From assembly GCF_014642675.1 (NCBI RefSeq), contig NZ_BMIS01000006.1, forward strand, positions 124,001-188,000: DNA of 64,000 nt. Reading direction: 5' to 3'. The stretch comes from Nesterenkonia cremea. GTDB taxonomy: Bacteria > Actinomycetota > Actinomycetes > Actinomycetales > Micrococcaceae. The notes beneath the pieces are model-generated. The model did no database searches and was not told where the DNA came from. It saw only the letters and a program-made list of their open reading frames with translations. Of this stretch, positions 10,857 to 18,680 are shown piece by piece. The translations under genes and the position numbers were made by a program. The stretch's first letter is position 1. Every line of letters starts with the position of its first letter.

Positions 10857-12164
10857 TTGTTCAGCGCTATCGCCAGGGTGTTCAAGACACCCGACCTGCG
10901 CCGGAAGATCTGGTTCACCATCGGGATCATCACGATCTACCGGATCGGTGCCTTCATCCCGGCACCCGGTGTGGACTACAACGCTGTTCAGGCGTGCCTG
11001 GATATGGGCGGCACCGACGGCGGCCTCTACAACTTCGTGAACATGTTCTCCGGCGGTGCGATGCTCCAGGTGTCGCTCTTCGCACTGGGGATCATGCCCT
11101 ACATCACCGCGGCGATCATCGTGCAGCTGTTGCGCGTGGTCATCCCGCGGTTCGAGACCCTGCAGCGTGAGGGCCCCCAGGGTCAGTCCAAGCTGACGCA
11201 GTACACGCGCTACATCACCATCGCCCTGGCCGCCCTGCAGGCCACCACGCTGGTCTCCATGGCGCGCACCGGCGCCCTGCTGCAGTGCGAGATCCCGATC
11301 ATCCCCAATGACAACCTGGGCACCATCCTGCTCATGGTCCTGGTGATGACCTCCGGCGTCGCCGTCATCATGTGGCTCGGTGAGCAGATCACCGAGCGCG
11401 GCGTGGGCAACGGCATGTCCATCCTGATCTTCGTCTCCATCGCCGCCGGCTTCCCCGGCTCGATGGCGGCCATCTGGACCACCCAGGGCTGGCAGACCTT
11501 CACCATCGTCTGCCTGATCGGTCTGACGATCATCGCCGCAGTGGTCTTCGTGGAGCAGTCCCAGCGTCGCGTCCCCGTGCAGTACGCCAAGAAGCAGGTG
11601 GGACGCCGCACAGTGGGCGGAACCTCCACCTACATCCCGATCAAGGTCAACATGGCCGGCGTCATCCCGGTCATCTTCTCCTCCTCGGTGCTGATGCTCC
11701 CGCAGGTGCTCATGCAGTTCAACGAGCCTGCGCCGGGGGAGGAGCCGGGTCAGATCAGCCAGTGGATCCAGCAGTACTTCGGCACCGGCGCCCACCCGGT
11801 CTACATGGCCACCTTCTTCTTCCTGACCATCGGCTTCACCTACTTCTACGTGACCATCACGTTCAACCCGAACGAGGTCGCGGAGAACATGCGCAAATAC
11901 GGCGGATTCATCCCCGGCATCCGCGCCGGCCGCCCCACGGAGAACTATCTGGCCTACGTGATCTCCCGTATTACGTTCCCGGGCTCCCTCTACTTGGGCT
12001 TCATCGCCCTGATTCCGCTGATCGCGTTTGTGCTGATCGGCGCTGACCAGGACTTCCCGTTCGGCGGAACGTCTATTCTGATTATGGTTGGTGTGGGCTT
12101 GACCACAGTCAAGCAGATCAACGCACAGATGGAACAACGGAACTACGAAGGGCTGCTGCGATGA
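10857..12164 (+). CDS. secY: Preprotein translocase subunit SecY
   Basis: SecY is the membrane channel of the Sec translocon. The product is 435 residues with about ten hydrophobic segments. Conserved parts include TPDLRRKIWFTIGIITIYRIGAFIP, IMPYITAAIIVQLL, EGPQGQSKLTQYTRY, GVGNGMSILIF and GFIPGIRAGRPTENYL. The start appears to be TTG at 10857, giving MFSAIARVF, which fits the family N-terminus and has GAGGAGG at ideal distance; no ATG or GTG fits better. It overlaps adk by four bases. Confidence 0.96.
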   Translation: MFSAIARVFKTPDLRRKIWFTIGIITIYRIGAFIPAPGVDYNAVQACLDMGGTDGGLYNFVNMFSGGAMLQVSLFALGIMPYITAAIIVQLLRVVIPRFETLQREGPQGQSKLTQYTRYITIALAALQATTLVSMARTGALLQCEIPIIPNDNLGTILLMVLVMTSGVAVIMWLGEQITERGVGNGMSILIFVSIAAGFPGSMAAIWTTQGWQTFTIVCLIGLTIIAAVVFVEQSQRRVPVQYAKKQVGRRTVGGTSTYIPIKVNMAGVIPVIFSSSVLMLPQVLMQFNEPAPGEEPGQISQWIQQYFGTGAHPVYMATFFFLTIGFTYFYVTITFNPNEVAENMRKYGGFIPGIRAGRPTENYLAYVISRITFPGSLYLGFIALIPLIAFVLIGADQDFPFGGTSILIMVGVGLTTVKQINAQMEQRNYEGLLR

Positions 12165-12727
12165 CTCGTATGCTGATCGTCGGTCCCCCCGGGGCCGGCA
12201 AGGGAACCCAGTCCAAGAAGATCTCCGAGGAGCACGGCATCATCGCCATCTCCACCGGTGACATCTTCCGGGAGAACATCAAGGGGCAGACGGAGCTGGG
12301 CAAGGAGGCCCAGAAGTACGTCGACGCCGGCAACCTGGTCCCCGACTCCGTCACCAACCGGATGATCGAGGATCGTCTCACCTGGGATGACGCCAAGGAC
12401 GGCTTCCTGCTGGATGGCTACCCGCGCAACCGCACCCAGGTGGCCGCCTTCGATGAGATCACCTCCCGGCTCGACGTCGAGCTGGATGTGGTCCTGGAGC
12501 TCACCGCGGACCGCGAGGAGCTGATCAGCCGCCTGGTCAGACGTGCCGAGATCGACGGCCGCGCCGATGACACCGAGGACGTCATCCGTCACCGTCTGGA
12601 AGTCTTCGAGCAGGAGACCGCTCCGATGATCGAGGAGTACCGTCAGCGCGGCGTGCTGAAGCAGGTCGACGGCCTGGGTGCCGTCGAAGAGGTCGGAGCC
12701 CGCATCGCAGAAGCGCTGAAGGCCTGA
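12161..12727 (+). CDS. adk: Adenylate kinase
   Basis: Adenylate kinase converts ATP and AMP to two ADP. The P-loop GPPGAGKGTQS is at residues 7-17, the AMP-site STGDIFRENI follows, and LDGYPRNRTQ is near residue 85. At 188 residues this is the short form without the large zinc-type LID insert, as usual in actinobacteria. Its ATGA start overlaps secY, so it is in the secY-adk-map unit. Confidence 0.98.
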   Translation: MTRMLIVGPPGAGKGTQSKKISEEHGIIAISTGDIFRENIKGQTELGKEAQKYVDAGNLVPDSVTNRMIEDRLTWDDAKDGFLLDGYPRNRTQVAAFDEITSRLDVELDVVLELTADREELISRLVRRAEIDGRADDTEDVIRHRLEVFEQETAPMIEEYRQRGVLKQVDGLGAVEEVGARIAEALKA

Positions 12728-12731
12728 ACGG

Positions 12732-13580
12732 ATGGGTGTCTTCTCCCGGGGCCGTGTGGAGCTGAAGTCCGCAGCGCAGCTCTCCTCGATGGATGCCGCC
12801 GGCACCATCCTCTGCGAGGGGCTCGACGCTGTGATCGCAGCGGCGGCTCCGGGGAAGACCACCGGCGAGCTGAACAAGCTGTTCGCCGATCATCTGACCG
12901 AGCGGGGTGCGGAGCCGAACTTCTACGGCTACCACGGCTTCCCTGGTCATATCTGCGCCTCGGTCAACGAGGAGGTCGTCCACGGCATCCCGGGGGAGCG
13001 GGTGCTCCAGGCCGGGGATGTGCTGAAGGTCGACGCCGGCTGCATCATCGAGGGCTGGCACTCGGACTCCGCGCGCACCGTCATCCTCGGCTCCTCCGAG
13101 GAGGGCACCGCCGACTCCGAGGACGAGCGCCTCTCCGCCATCACCCGCGGCGCCATGTGGCAGGGCATCGCAGCCTTCGCCCAGGCCAAGCACATCGGGG
13201 AGATCGGCGAGGCCATCGAGGACTACGTCCGCTCTCAGCCCGGCAAGCGGCTGGGCATCCTGGAGGACTACGTGGGTCACGGCATCGGCTCGGCCATGCA
13301 TATGCCCCCGGACGTCTTCAACTACTCCACCGACATGAAGGGCACCAAGATCCGCCCGGGCATGGCCCTGGCCATCGAGCCCATGCTGACCCGCGGCGGC
13401 ATCGAGACCGATGTGCTCGACGACGACTGGACCGTGGTCACCTCCGACGGATCCCGCGCCTCCCAGTGGGAGCACTCCGTGGCCCGTCATGTGGGCGGCG
13501 TCTGGGTCCTCTCCGCGCCCGACGGCGGCGCCTCCGAGCTGGAGCCCTTGGGCGTCACCCCGGTTCCGATCGGTCAGTAG
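12732..13580 (+). CDS. map: Methionine aminopeptidase, type I
   Basis: This enzyme removes the initiator methionine in the cytoplasm. The 282-residue protein shows the pita-bread metal ligands: VDAGCIIEGWHSDSART (two Asp), GHGIGSAMH (His) and AIEPMLTRGG (Glu), with a last Glu in the C-terminal region near WEHSVA. The substrate His is in YHGFPGHICASVNEEVVHG. A C-terminal extension of about 20 residues follows the catalytic domain. It starts four bases after adk. Confidence 0.97.
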   Translation: MGVFSRGRVELKSAAQLSSMDAAGTILCEGLDAVIAAAAPGKTTGELNKLFADHLTERGAEPNFYGYHGFPGHICASVNEEVVHGIPGERVLQAGDVLKVDAGCIIEGWHSDSARTVILGSSEEGTADSEDERLSAITRGAMWQGIAAFAQAKHIGEIGEAIEDYVRSQPGKRLGILEDYVGHGIGSAMHMPPDVFNYSTDMKGTKIRPGMALAIEPMLTRGGIETDVLDDDWTVVTSDGSRASQWEHSVARHVGGVWVLSAPDGGASELEPLGVTPVPIGQ

Positions 13581-13669
13581 AACCCGCGGTGCGGCTCCGG
13601 TGCGGCCGAGCTGCTGCGCCGGCGTCGTGCCGTCCTGTTCTCGGAGCTCCTAGCAGTGCCGGAGGCCGA

Positions 13670-13699
13670 TTGGCTGAATTCGGTCCCGGCGTGTACGAT
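13670..13699 (+). promoter_or_regulatory. Candidate promoter of the infA operon
   Basis: TTGGCT (13670-13675) and TACGAT (13694-13699) are 18 bases apart. They lie about 100 bases upstream of infA, in the only non-coding gap between map and infA. Confidence 0.6.
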
Positions 13700-13798
13700 G
13701 GACTGCTGGTTGTCTCTGTGGTTAACCCCTGCCTATTAACGGGCTGACATGGGTGTGCCCGGAGAACTGAACCAGCAACACAACCAGGTTGGGGAGTC

Positions 13799-14020
13799 AT
13801 GGGCAAAAAAGAAGGCGTCATCGAAGTTGAGGGTCAGGTCATCGAGGCCCTCCCGAATGCAATGTTCCGTGTCCGGCTGGAGAACGAGCATGTCCTCCTG
13901 GCCACGATCTCGGGCAAGATGCGCCAGCACTACATCCGAATCCTCCCGGAGGACCGGGTCGTGGTGGAGATGAGCCCGTATGACCTCAACCGTGGACGCA
14001 TCGTCTACCGGTACAAGTGA
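13799..14020 (+). CDS. infA: Translation initiation factor IF-1
   Basis: IF-1 is a 73-residue OB-fold protein that occupies the ribosomal A site during initiation. [42 protein letters not shown] and [11 protein letters not shown] cover the whole family profile. GGGGAGTC lies before the ATG. It begins the infA-rpmJ-rpsM-rpsK cluster. Confidence 0.98.
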   Translation: MGKKEGVIEVEGQVIEALPNAMFRVRLENEHVLLATISGKMRQHYIRILPEDRVVVEMSPYDLNRGRIVYRYK

Positions 14021-14033
14021 TAGAGGAGAACCC

Positions 14034-14147
14034 ATGAAGGTTCAGCCGAGCGTTAAGCCGGTCTGCTCGGACTGCAAACTGATTCGTCGTCAGGGTGTCG
14101 TCCGCGTGATCTGCAAGAACCCGCGCCACAAGCAGCGCCAGGGCTGA
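14034..14147 (+). CDS. rpmJ: 50S ribosomal protein L36
   Basis: A 37-codon gene directly after infA reads [20 protein letters not shown] and continues to HKQRQG. It has the zinc-ribbon pattern Cys11, Cys14, Cys27 and His32, so it is the zinc-binding C+ form. GAGGAGAACCC precedes the ATG. It is too short to be found by length filters, but the identification is unambiguous. Confidence 0.97.
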   Translation: MKVQPSVKPVCSDCKLIRRQGVVRVICKNPRHKQRQG

Positions 14148-14345
14148 GCTCCTCACTGTACTTAACCGTTCAAGTGAGGGCGCACCCGCGCTGACCGCAG
14201 CTCAAAAGAATCATGGCAGTGCAGCTCGCAGGAGCTGGCGAGCACACCTCCGGTTGCCGAAGGCCGGGGACCCGCAAGGCATCGCCTCCGATGCCGGGAC
14301 ACGCACTGCTGAAGACCTTCGGACAAGCAGAAGGAGGACTGCCAC
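14148..14345 (+). promoter_or_regulatory. Leader between rpmJ and rpsM
   Basis: This 198-base gap contains a 7-bp hairpin (GGCATCG at 14278-14284 with CGATGCC at 14289-14295, CCTC loop) and the rpsM ribosome-binding site AGAAGGAGGA. No promoter is obvious. It could be a regulatory leader, but no known family was recognised. Confidence 0.35.
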
Positions 14346-14714
14346 GTGGCACGTCTGGCAGGTGTGGACATCCCGCGCGAAAAGCGCACGGTGATCGCAC
14401 TCACTTATATCTACGGCGTCGGCAAGACCCGCGCCGCCCTGGCCCTTGAGGCCACCGGTGTTGACCCCAACACCCGCGTGAAGGACCTGTCTGATGATCA
14501 GCTGGTCGCTCTGCGTGACTACATCGAGGGCAACTTCACCGTCGAAGGCGATCTCCGCCGTGAGGTCTCCGCCGACATCCGCCGCAAGGTCGAGATCGGC
14601 TCCTATGAGGGCCTCCGTCACCGCCGCGGTCTCCCGGTGCGTGGTCAGAAGACCAAGACCAACGCCCGCACCCGCAAGGGCCCGAAGAAGACCGTCGCCG
14701 GTAAGAAGAAGTAG
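14346..14714 (+). CDS. rpsM: 30S ribosomal protein S13
   Basis: This 122-residue S13 sits in the 30S head and contacts t[62 protein letters not shown] and a basic tail are all present. It starts with GTG after a very strong Shine-Dalgarno, AGAAGGAGGA. Confidence 0.98.
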   Translation: MARLAGVDIPREKRTVIALTYIYGVGKTRAALALEATGVDPNTRVKDLSDDQLVALRDYIEGNFTVEGDLRREVSADIRRKVEIGSYEGLRHRRGLPVRGQKTKTNARTRKGPKKTVAGKKK

Positions 14715-14728
14715 TCACAGGAGAAGAT

Positions 14729-15130
14729 ATGCCCCCCAAGACTCGCGCTGCGGCACGTAAGCCGCGCCGTAAGGCAAGCAAGAACATCACTCAGGGTCAG
14801 GCTCACATCAAGTCGACCTTCAACAACACCATCGTGTCCATCACGGACCCGACCGGCGCCGTGGTCTCCTGGGCCTCCTCCGGCGAGGTGGGCTTCAAGG
14901 GTTCCCGCAAGTCCACTCCCTACGCCGCGCAGATGGCCGCTGAGAACGCAGCCAAGCGCGCACAGGAGCACGGCATGCGCAAGGTCGACGTCTTCGTGAA
15001 GGGCCCGGGCTCGGGCCGCGAGACCGCGATCCGCTCCCTGCAGGCCGCAGGCCTGGAGGTCGGCTCCATCTCCGACGTCACCCCCAGCGCCCACAACGGC
15101 TGCCGGCCGCCGAAGCGCCGTCGCGTCTGA
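14729..15130 (+). CDS. rpsK: 30S ribosomal protein S11
   Basis: This 133-residue S11 is on the 30S platform near the E site. [48 protein letters not shown] and [17 protein letters not shown] match the family. CACAGGAG precedes the ATG. rpsD, which follows rpsK in many bacteria, is not in this gap. Confidence 0.98.
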   Translation: MPPKTRAAARKPRRKASKNITQGQAHIKSTFNNTIVSITDPTGAVVSWASSGEVGFKGSRKSTPYAAQMAAENAAKRAQEHGMRKVDVFVKGPGSGRETAIRSLQAAGLEVGSISDVTPSAHNGCRPPKRRRV

Positions 15131-15150
15131 GCGACCTTCTATTGGCCCAA

Positions 15151-15183
15151 GCCCCCGCCCCGGCCCTGCGCCGGGGCGCGGGC
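15151..15183 (+). terminator. GC-rich hairpin between rpsK and rpoA
   Basis: A 14-bp stem with one mismatch (15151-15164 with 15170-15183) and a short loop. There is no U tract, so it may be a partial terminator. CATAAT at 15191-15196 just after it could be a -10 box for rpoA, but no -35 is visible. Confidence 0.5.
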
Positions 15184-15243
15184 CGAGCATCATAATCAGT
15201 GAGTTTGCGTCATATAGCGGATGCACTCTGAAAGGAATCACAC

Positions 15244-16260
15244 GTGCTCATTGCACAGCGCCCCACGCTGACCGAAGAAGTCGTCGCAGATAACCGTTCG
15301 CGTTTCGTCATCGAGCCCCTGGAGCCCGGCTTCGGCTACACCCTGGGCAACTCGCTGCGCCGCACCCTGCTGTCCTCCATCCCCGGTGCTGCTGTGACCA
15401 GCATCCGGATCGACGGCGTGCTGCACGAATTCACCACCATCGCCGGTGCCAAGGAAGACGTCACCGAGCTGGTGCTCAACGTCAAGAAGCTGTCGGTCTC
15501 CTCCGAGCACGACGAGCCCGTCGTGGCCTACCTCCGCAAGGAGGGCCCCGGTGCGGTGACCGCAGCTGACATCACCCCGCCGGCCGGCGTCGAGTTCCAC
15601 AACCCGGATCTCTACCTCGGCACCCTCAACCAGGACGGCAAGCTGGACATTGAGCTGACCGTCGAGCGCGGCCGGGGCTATGTCTCTGCCGCTCAGAACA
15701 AGGTCGCCGACTCGGAGATCGGCCGCATCCCGGTCGACTCCATCTACTCCCCGGTCCTGAAGGTCTCCTTCAAGGTCGAGGCGACCCGTGTCGAGCAGCG
15801 CACCGACTTCGACAAGCTGATCGTCGACGTCGAGACCAAGCCCTCTGTGGCTCCGCGCGACGCTCTGGCATCGGCCGGCACCACTCTGGTCGAGCTGTTC
15901 TCGCTGGCACGTGAGCTCAACGTGGCCGCCGAGGGCATCGAGATCGGTCCGTCCCCGACGGACGCAGCCCTGGCTGCGGACATGGCTCTGCCGATCGAGG
16001 ACCTCGAGCTGACGGTCCGTTCCTACAACTGCCTCAAGCGCGAGGGCATCCACACTGCGGGTGAGCTCGTGGCACGCTCCGAGGCTGACCTGATGGACAT
16101 CCGCAACTTCGGTGCGAAGTCCATCGACGAGGTCAAGGACAAGCTGACCGAGCTGGGTCTGTCCCTGAAGGACTCCCCGGCAGGCTTCGACCCGACCGCC
16201 GCACGCTTCCAGGAGGCGGGCGAGGACGAGTACCTCGACGACGAGCAGCAGCAGTACTGA
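15244..16260 (+). CDS. rpoA: RNA polymerase alpha subunit
   Basis: The alpha subunit assembles RNA polymerase through its N-terminal domain and contacts promoters and activators through its C-terminal domain. The product is 338 residues. The N-terminal [28 protein letters not shown] and the C-terminal [20 protein letters not shown] and [15 protein letters not shown] are intact. It starts with GTG, with AAAGGAATCAC upstream. rplQ follows, probably in the same transcript. Confidence 0.98.
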   Translation: MLIAQRPTLTEEVVADNRSRFVIEPLEPGFGYTLGNSLRRTLLSSIPGAAVTSIRIDGVLHEFTTIAGAKEDVTELVLNVKKLSVSSEHDEPVVAYLRKEGPGAVTAADITPPAGVEFHNPDLYLGTLNQDGKLDIELTVERGRGYVSAAQNKVADSEIGRIPVDSIYSPVLKVSFKVEATRVEQRTDFDKLIVDVETKPSVAPRDALASAGTTLVELFSLARELNVAAEGIEIGPSPTDAALAADMALPIEDLELTVRSYNCLKREGIHTAGELVARSEADLMDIRNFGAKSIDEVKDKLTELGLSLKDSPAGFDPTAARFQEAGEDEYLDDEQQQY

Positions 16261-16297
16261 GCCGCTGCGGCACATATATTTCTAGGAGAACAAGACA

Positions 16298-16849
16298 ATG
16301 CCTACCCCCACCAAGGGACCGCGCCTGGGCGGCAGCCCGACGCACGAGAAGATGATGCTGCAGAACCTCTCTGCAAGCCTGTTCGAGAACCGCTCGATCA
16401 CCACCACCCTGACCAAGGCCAAGCGTGTCCAGCCCTTCGCTGAGCGCCTGATCACCTTCGCCAAGAAGGGTGACCTGGCGGCACGCCGCAAGGTGGTCGG
16501 CCAGCTCTCTGCGAAGAACGCCACCAACCAGGCGATCGTCCACGAGCTGTTCACCGTGATCGCTCCGGCCATGGCCGAGCGCGAGGGCGGCTACACCCGC
16601 ATCACCAAGATCGGCAACCGCAAGGGCGACAACGCCCCCATGGCTGTCATCGAGCTGGTGATGGAGCCCGTCTCCCCGAAGCAGAAGGTCGTCGCCGACG
16701 CCGAGAAGGCCACCGCCGCCGCCGCGCCGGAGGAGGCCGCTGAGGTCGAGGCTGAGGAGACTCCCGCTGAGGAGTCTGCCGAGGCTGAGGAGACCGCTGA
16801 GGCTCCCTCCGAGGAGACTGAGACCTCCGAGGAGTCCGAGGACAAGTGA
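16298..16849 (+). CDS. rplQ: 50S ribosomal protein L17 with acidic tail
   Basis: L17 is a 50S protein near the exit tunnel. The core [21 protein letters not shown] through VIELVMEP is normal at about 125 residues. A tail of about 55 residues, rich in Glu and Ala ([20 protein letters not shown]), brings the total to 183. Similar acidic tails occur in other actinobacterial L17 proteins. AGGAGAA precedes the ATG. Confidence 0.98.
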   Translation: MPTPTKGPRLGGSPTHEKMMLQNLSASLFENRSITTTLTKAKRVQPFAERLITFAKKGDLAARRKVVGQLSAKNATNQAIVHELFTVIAPAMAEREGGYTRITKIGNRKGDNAPMAVIELVMEPVSPKQKVVADAEKATAAAAPEEAAEVEAEETPAEESAEAEETAEAPSEETETSEESEDK

Positions 16850-16872
16850 TCCTCTGACCCCCCTCTTGTGGG

Positions 16873-16906
16873 AAGCGCCCCGGACCGTATGGTCCGGGGC
16901 GCTTTT
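16873..16906 (+). terminator. Intrinsic terminator after rplQ
   Basis: A perfect 14-bp stem (16873-16886 with 16891-16904) with a GTAT loop, followed by TTTT. This ends the alpha operon. Confidence 0.92.
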
Positions 16907-16932
16907 CTATGCCGCGGCGATAGGCTGGGTAC

Positions 16933-17781
16933 ATGCCCAGAATCCGCCTCGATCTCGCCTACGACGGCAACGCCTATAAGGGATGGGCGGCCCAACCCGG
17001 ACTTCCCACCGTCCAGGGCGTGTTGCAGGAAGGCCTGGCCACGCTCATCCGCCGGGAGGTCCCGGTGGTGGTGGCCGGCAGAACGGATGCGGGCGTGCAT
17101 GCCCGCGGTCAGGTGGTCCACTTCGACCTCAGCGAGGAGGAGTGGCACAAGCTGGCGCGCGGCCGGGACATCCCACCGGCGGAGGCGCTGCTGCGCAGGG
17201 TCGGGGGAGTGCTCTCCCGGCAGGAGGGTGCGGTGATCGTGCACCGCGCCCGCCAGGTGCCGGCGGACTTCGACGCGCGGTTCTCGGCTCTGAGCCGCAG
17301 CTACACCTACCGCTTGGCCGATGGCCCTCAGCGCAGGGATCCGCTGCGCCGCTTCGACACCGCGTGGCATCCCCGCGGACTCGACGAGCGGCTGATGGAT
17401 GCTGAAGCGACCTCGGCAGTGGCCGCGGACGGCGGGCTGCGCGACTTCGGCAGCTTCTGCAGGCCGCGCGAGATGAGCACGACGGTCCGGCAGCTGCAGC
17501 AGTTCAGCATCCGCCGGGGCGCTGACGACGTGCTGGAGGCCTCCCTGACTGCGGACGCTTTCTGCCATCACATGGTGCGCGCGCTGATCGGCGCCTGCAT
17601 CGATGTGGGGGAGGGGCGGCGCGATCCCGGCTGGGTGCTGAGCCGTCTGGAGCAGCCCAGCTGGGACTCTTCAGTGCGCCTGGCGCCGCCCAACGGCTTG
17701 GTCTTGGAGTCGGTGCGGTATCCGGCCGACGATCAGCTGCGGGTGCGCGCGGAGCAGACCCGCGCGCTGCGCTCGACGTGA
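16933..17781 (+). CDS. truA: tRNA pseudouridine(38-40) synthase TruA
   Basis: TruA makes pseudouridine at positions 38-40 of the tRNA anticodon arm. The 282-residue protein has the catalytic Asp52 in AGRTDAGVHA, YDGNAYKGWAAQPGLPTVQG at the N-terminus, and FCHHMVRALIGACIDVGEGRR. TAGGCT (16921-16926) ends six bases before the ATG and no Shine-Dalgarno is visible, so the mRNA may be leaderless. It follows rplQ as in many bacteria but sits behind that operon's terminator. Confidence 0.96.
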   Translation: MPRIRLDLAYDGNAYKGWAAQPGLPTVQGVLQEGLATLIRREVPVVVAGRTDAGVHARGQVVHFDLSEEEWHKLARGRDIPPAEALLRRVGGVLSRQEGAVIVHRARQVPADFDARFSALSRSYTYRLADGPQRRDPLRRFDTAWHPRGLDERLMDAEATSAVAADGGLRDFGSFCRPREMSTTVRQLQQFSIRRGADDVLEASLTADAFCHHMVRALIGACIDVGEGRRDPGWVLSRLEQPSWDSSVRLAPPNGLVLESVRYPADDQLRVRAEQTRALRST

Positions 17782-17882
17782 GGCTCTGACAGCCGCAGCT
17801 CTGGGCTGGCGGGTCTGGCCGCGGTAACCTGGTACCTAGGGAGGCCGGACGTCACAGCAGGCAGACCCAGGGGGACTCAGGC

Positions 17883-18638
17883 ATGATGAGACCGACGATG
17901 GCTCGATCGGACAGCACCACGACTGCAGTGCCCGCCCCGGCGGGTGAGAGGCTCTCGGCAGGCGTCTTCGCAGCCTTGCTGATGTGTGTGATGATGCTTG
18001 CCGTCCTCGCCTCTCCCGTCTCTGCTGAGCCGGTGGGTGAGGAGCAGGAGGCAGCCCAGCAGGATGAGCCTGCTCAGCAGGAAGGGGATGACTTCGCCAT
18101 CTCGGTCACTCCCGACGACGGCACCGACATCTCCGAAGGCGATGAGCTCACCTTCACGATCGAAGCCACCAACGACGGAGACGAGGCCGTCGAGGTGGAT
18201 ATCACCCATGCCATGCCGGCAGGCTTCGAACGCGTCTCCTCCGATCCCGAGGGTCAGCCCGTCGGCCACGAGATGGTCTGGAGGACCAGCGTGGAGCCCG
18301 GCCAGACCGCGACCTTCGAACAGACGGTGGCCCTCACGGATGAGGGTGCTGAGATGATCGAAGACGGTCAACCAGGCCAGGGGGAGCAGTCTGACGCCCC
18401 GGAGGGCGCCGACTTCAGCTCGACCGCCTGCGTCTACCAGACAGGGGGCGACCAGGCTCTGGCGTGCCACTCTTCCTGGCACGAGCTCTCCGAGGGCCCA
18501 CCGATCTGGCTGGGACTGATCATCGGCGCCGTCGTCGTGCTGGCCATCCTGGCAGCGCTCCTCTACTTCTACCGCTCCCGGACCAGTGCTCCGGCCGCTG
18601 AAGAGGCGGCAGGAGAAGAGGGCTACTCGAAAATCTGA
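17883..18638 (+). CDS. Secreted, membrane-anchored acidic protein of unknown function
   Basis: The product is 251 residues. A signal peptide covers about residues 22-48, ending LASPVSAEP. A Glu/Gln/Asp-rich linker follows, then a region of about 100 residues with the look of a bacterial DUF11-like immunoglobulin fold (LTFTIEATNDGDEAVEVDITHAMPAGFERVSSDPEG). A transmembrane helix lies near residues 202-222 (IWLGLIIGAVVVLAILAALLYFY), with a short cytoplasmic tail. The architecture implies an extracellular domain held at the membrane. No enzymatic motif was seen. A GGGGGACTCAGGC purine tract precedes ATG 17883. Confidence 0.75.
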   Translation: MMRPTMARSDSTTTAVPAPAGERLSAGVFAALLMCVMMLAVLASPVSAEPVGEEQEAAQQDEPAQQEGDDFAISVTPDDGTDISEGDELTFTIEATNDGDEAVEVDITHAMPAGFERVSSDPEGQPVGHEMVWRTSVEPGQTATFEQTVALTDEGAEMIEDGQPGQGEQSDAPEGADFSSTACVYQTGGDQALACHSSWHELSEGPPIWLGLIIGAVVVLAILAALLYFYRSRTSAPAAEEAAGEEGYSKI

Positions 18639-18680
18639 GCGAGCACGACTCTGCGCGGCCACAGCTCGTCCGGCGCCGGC

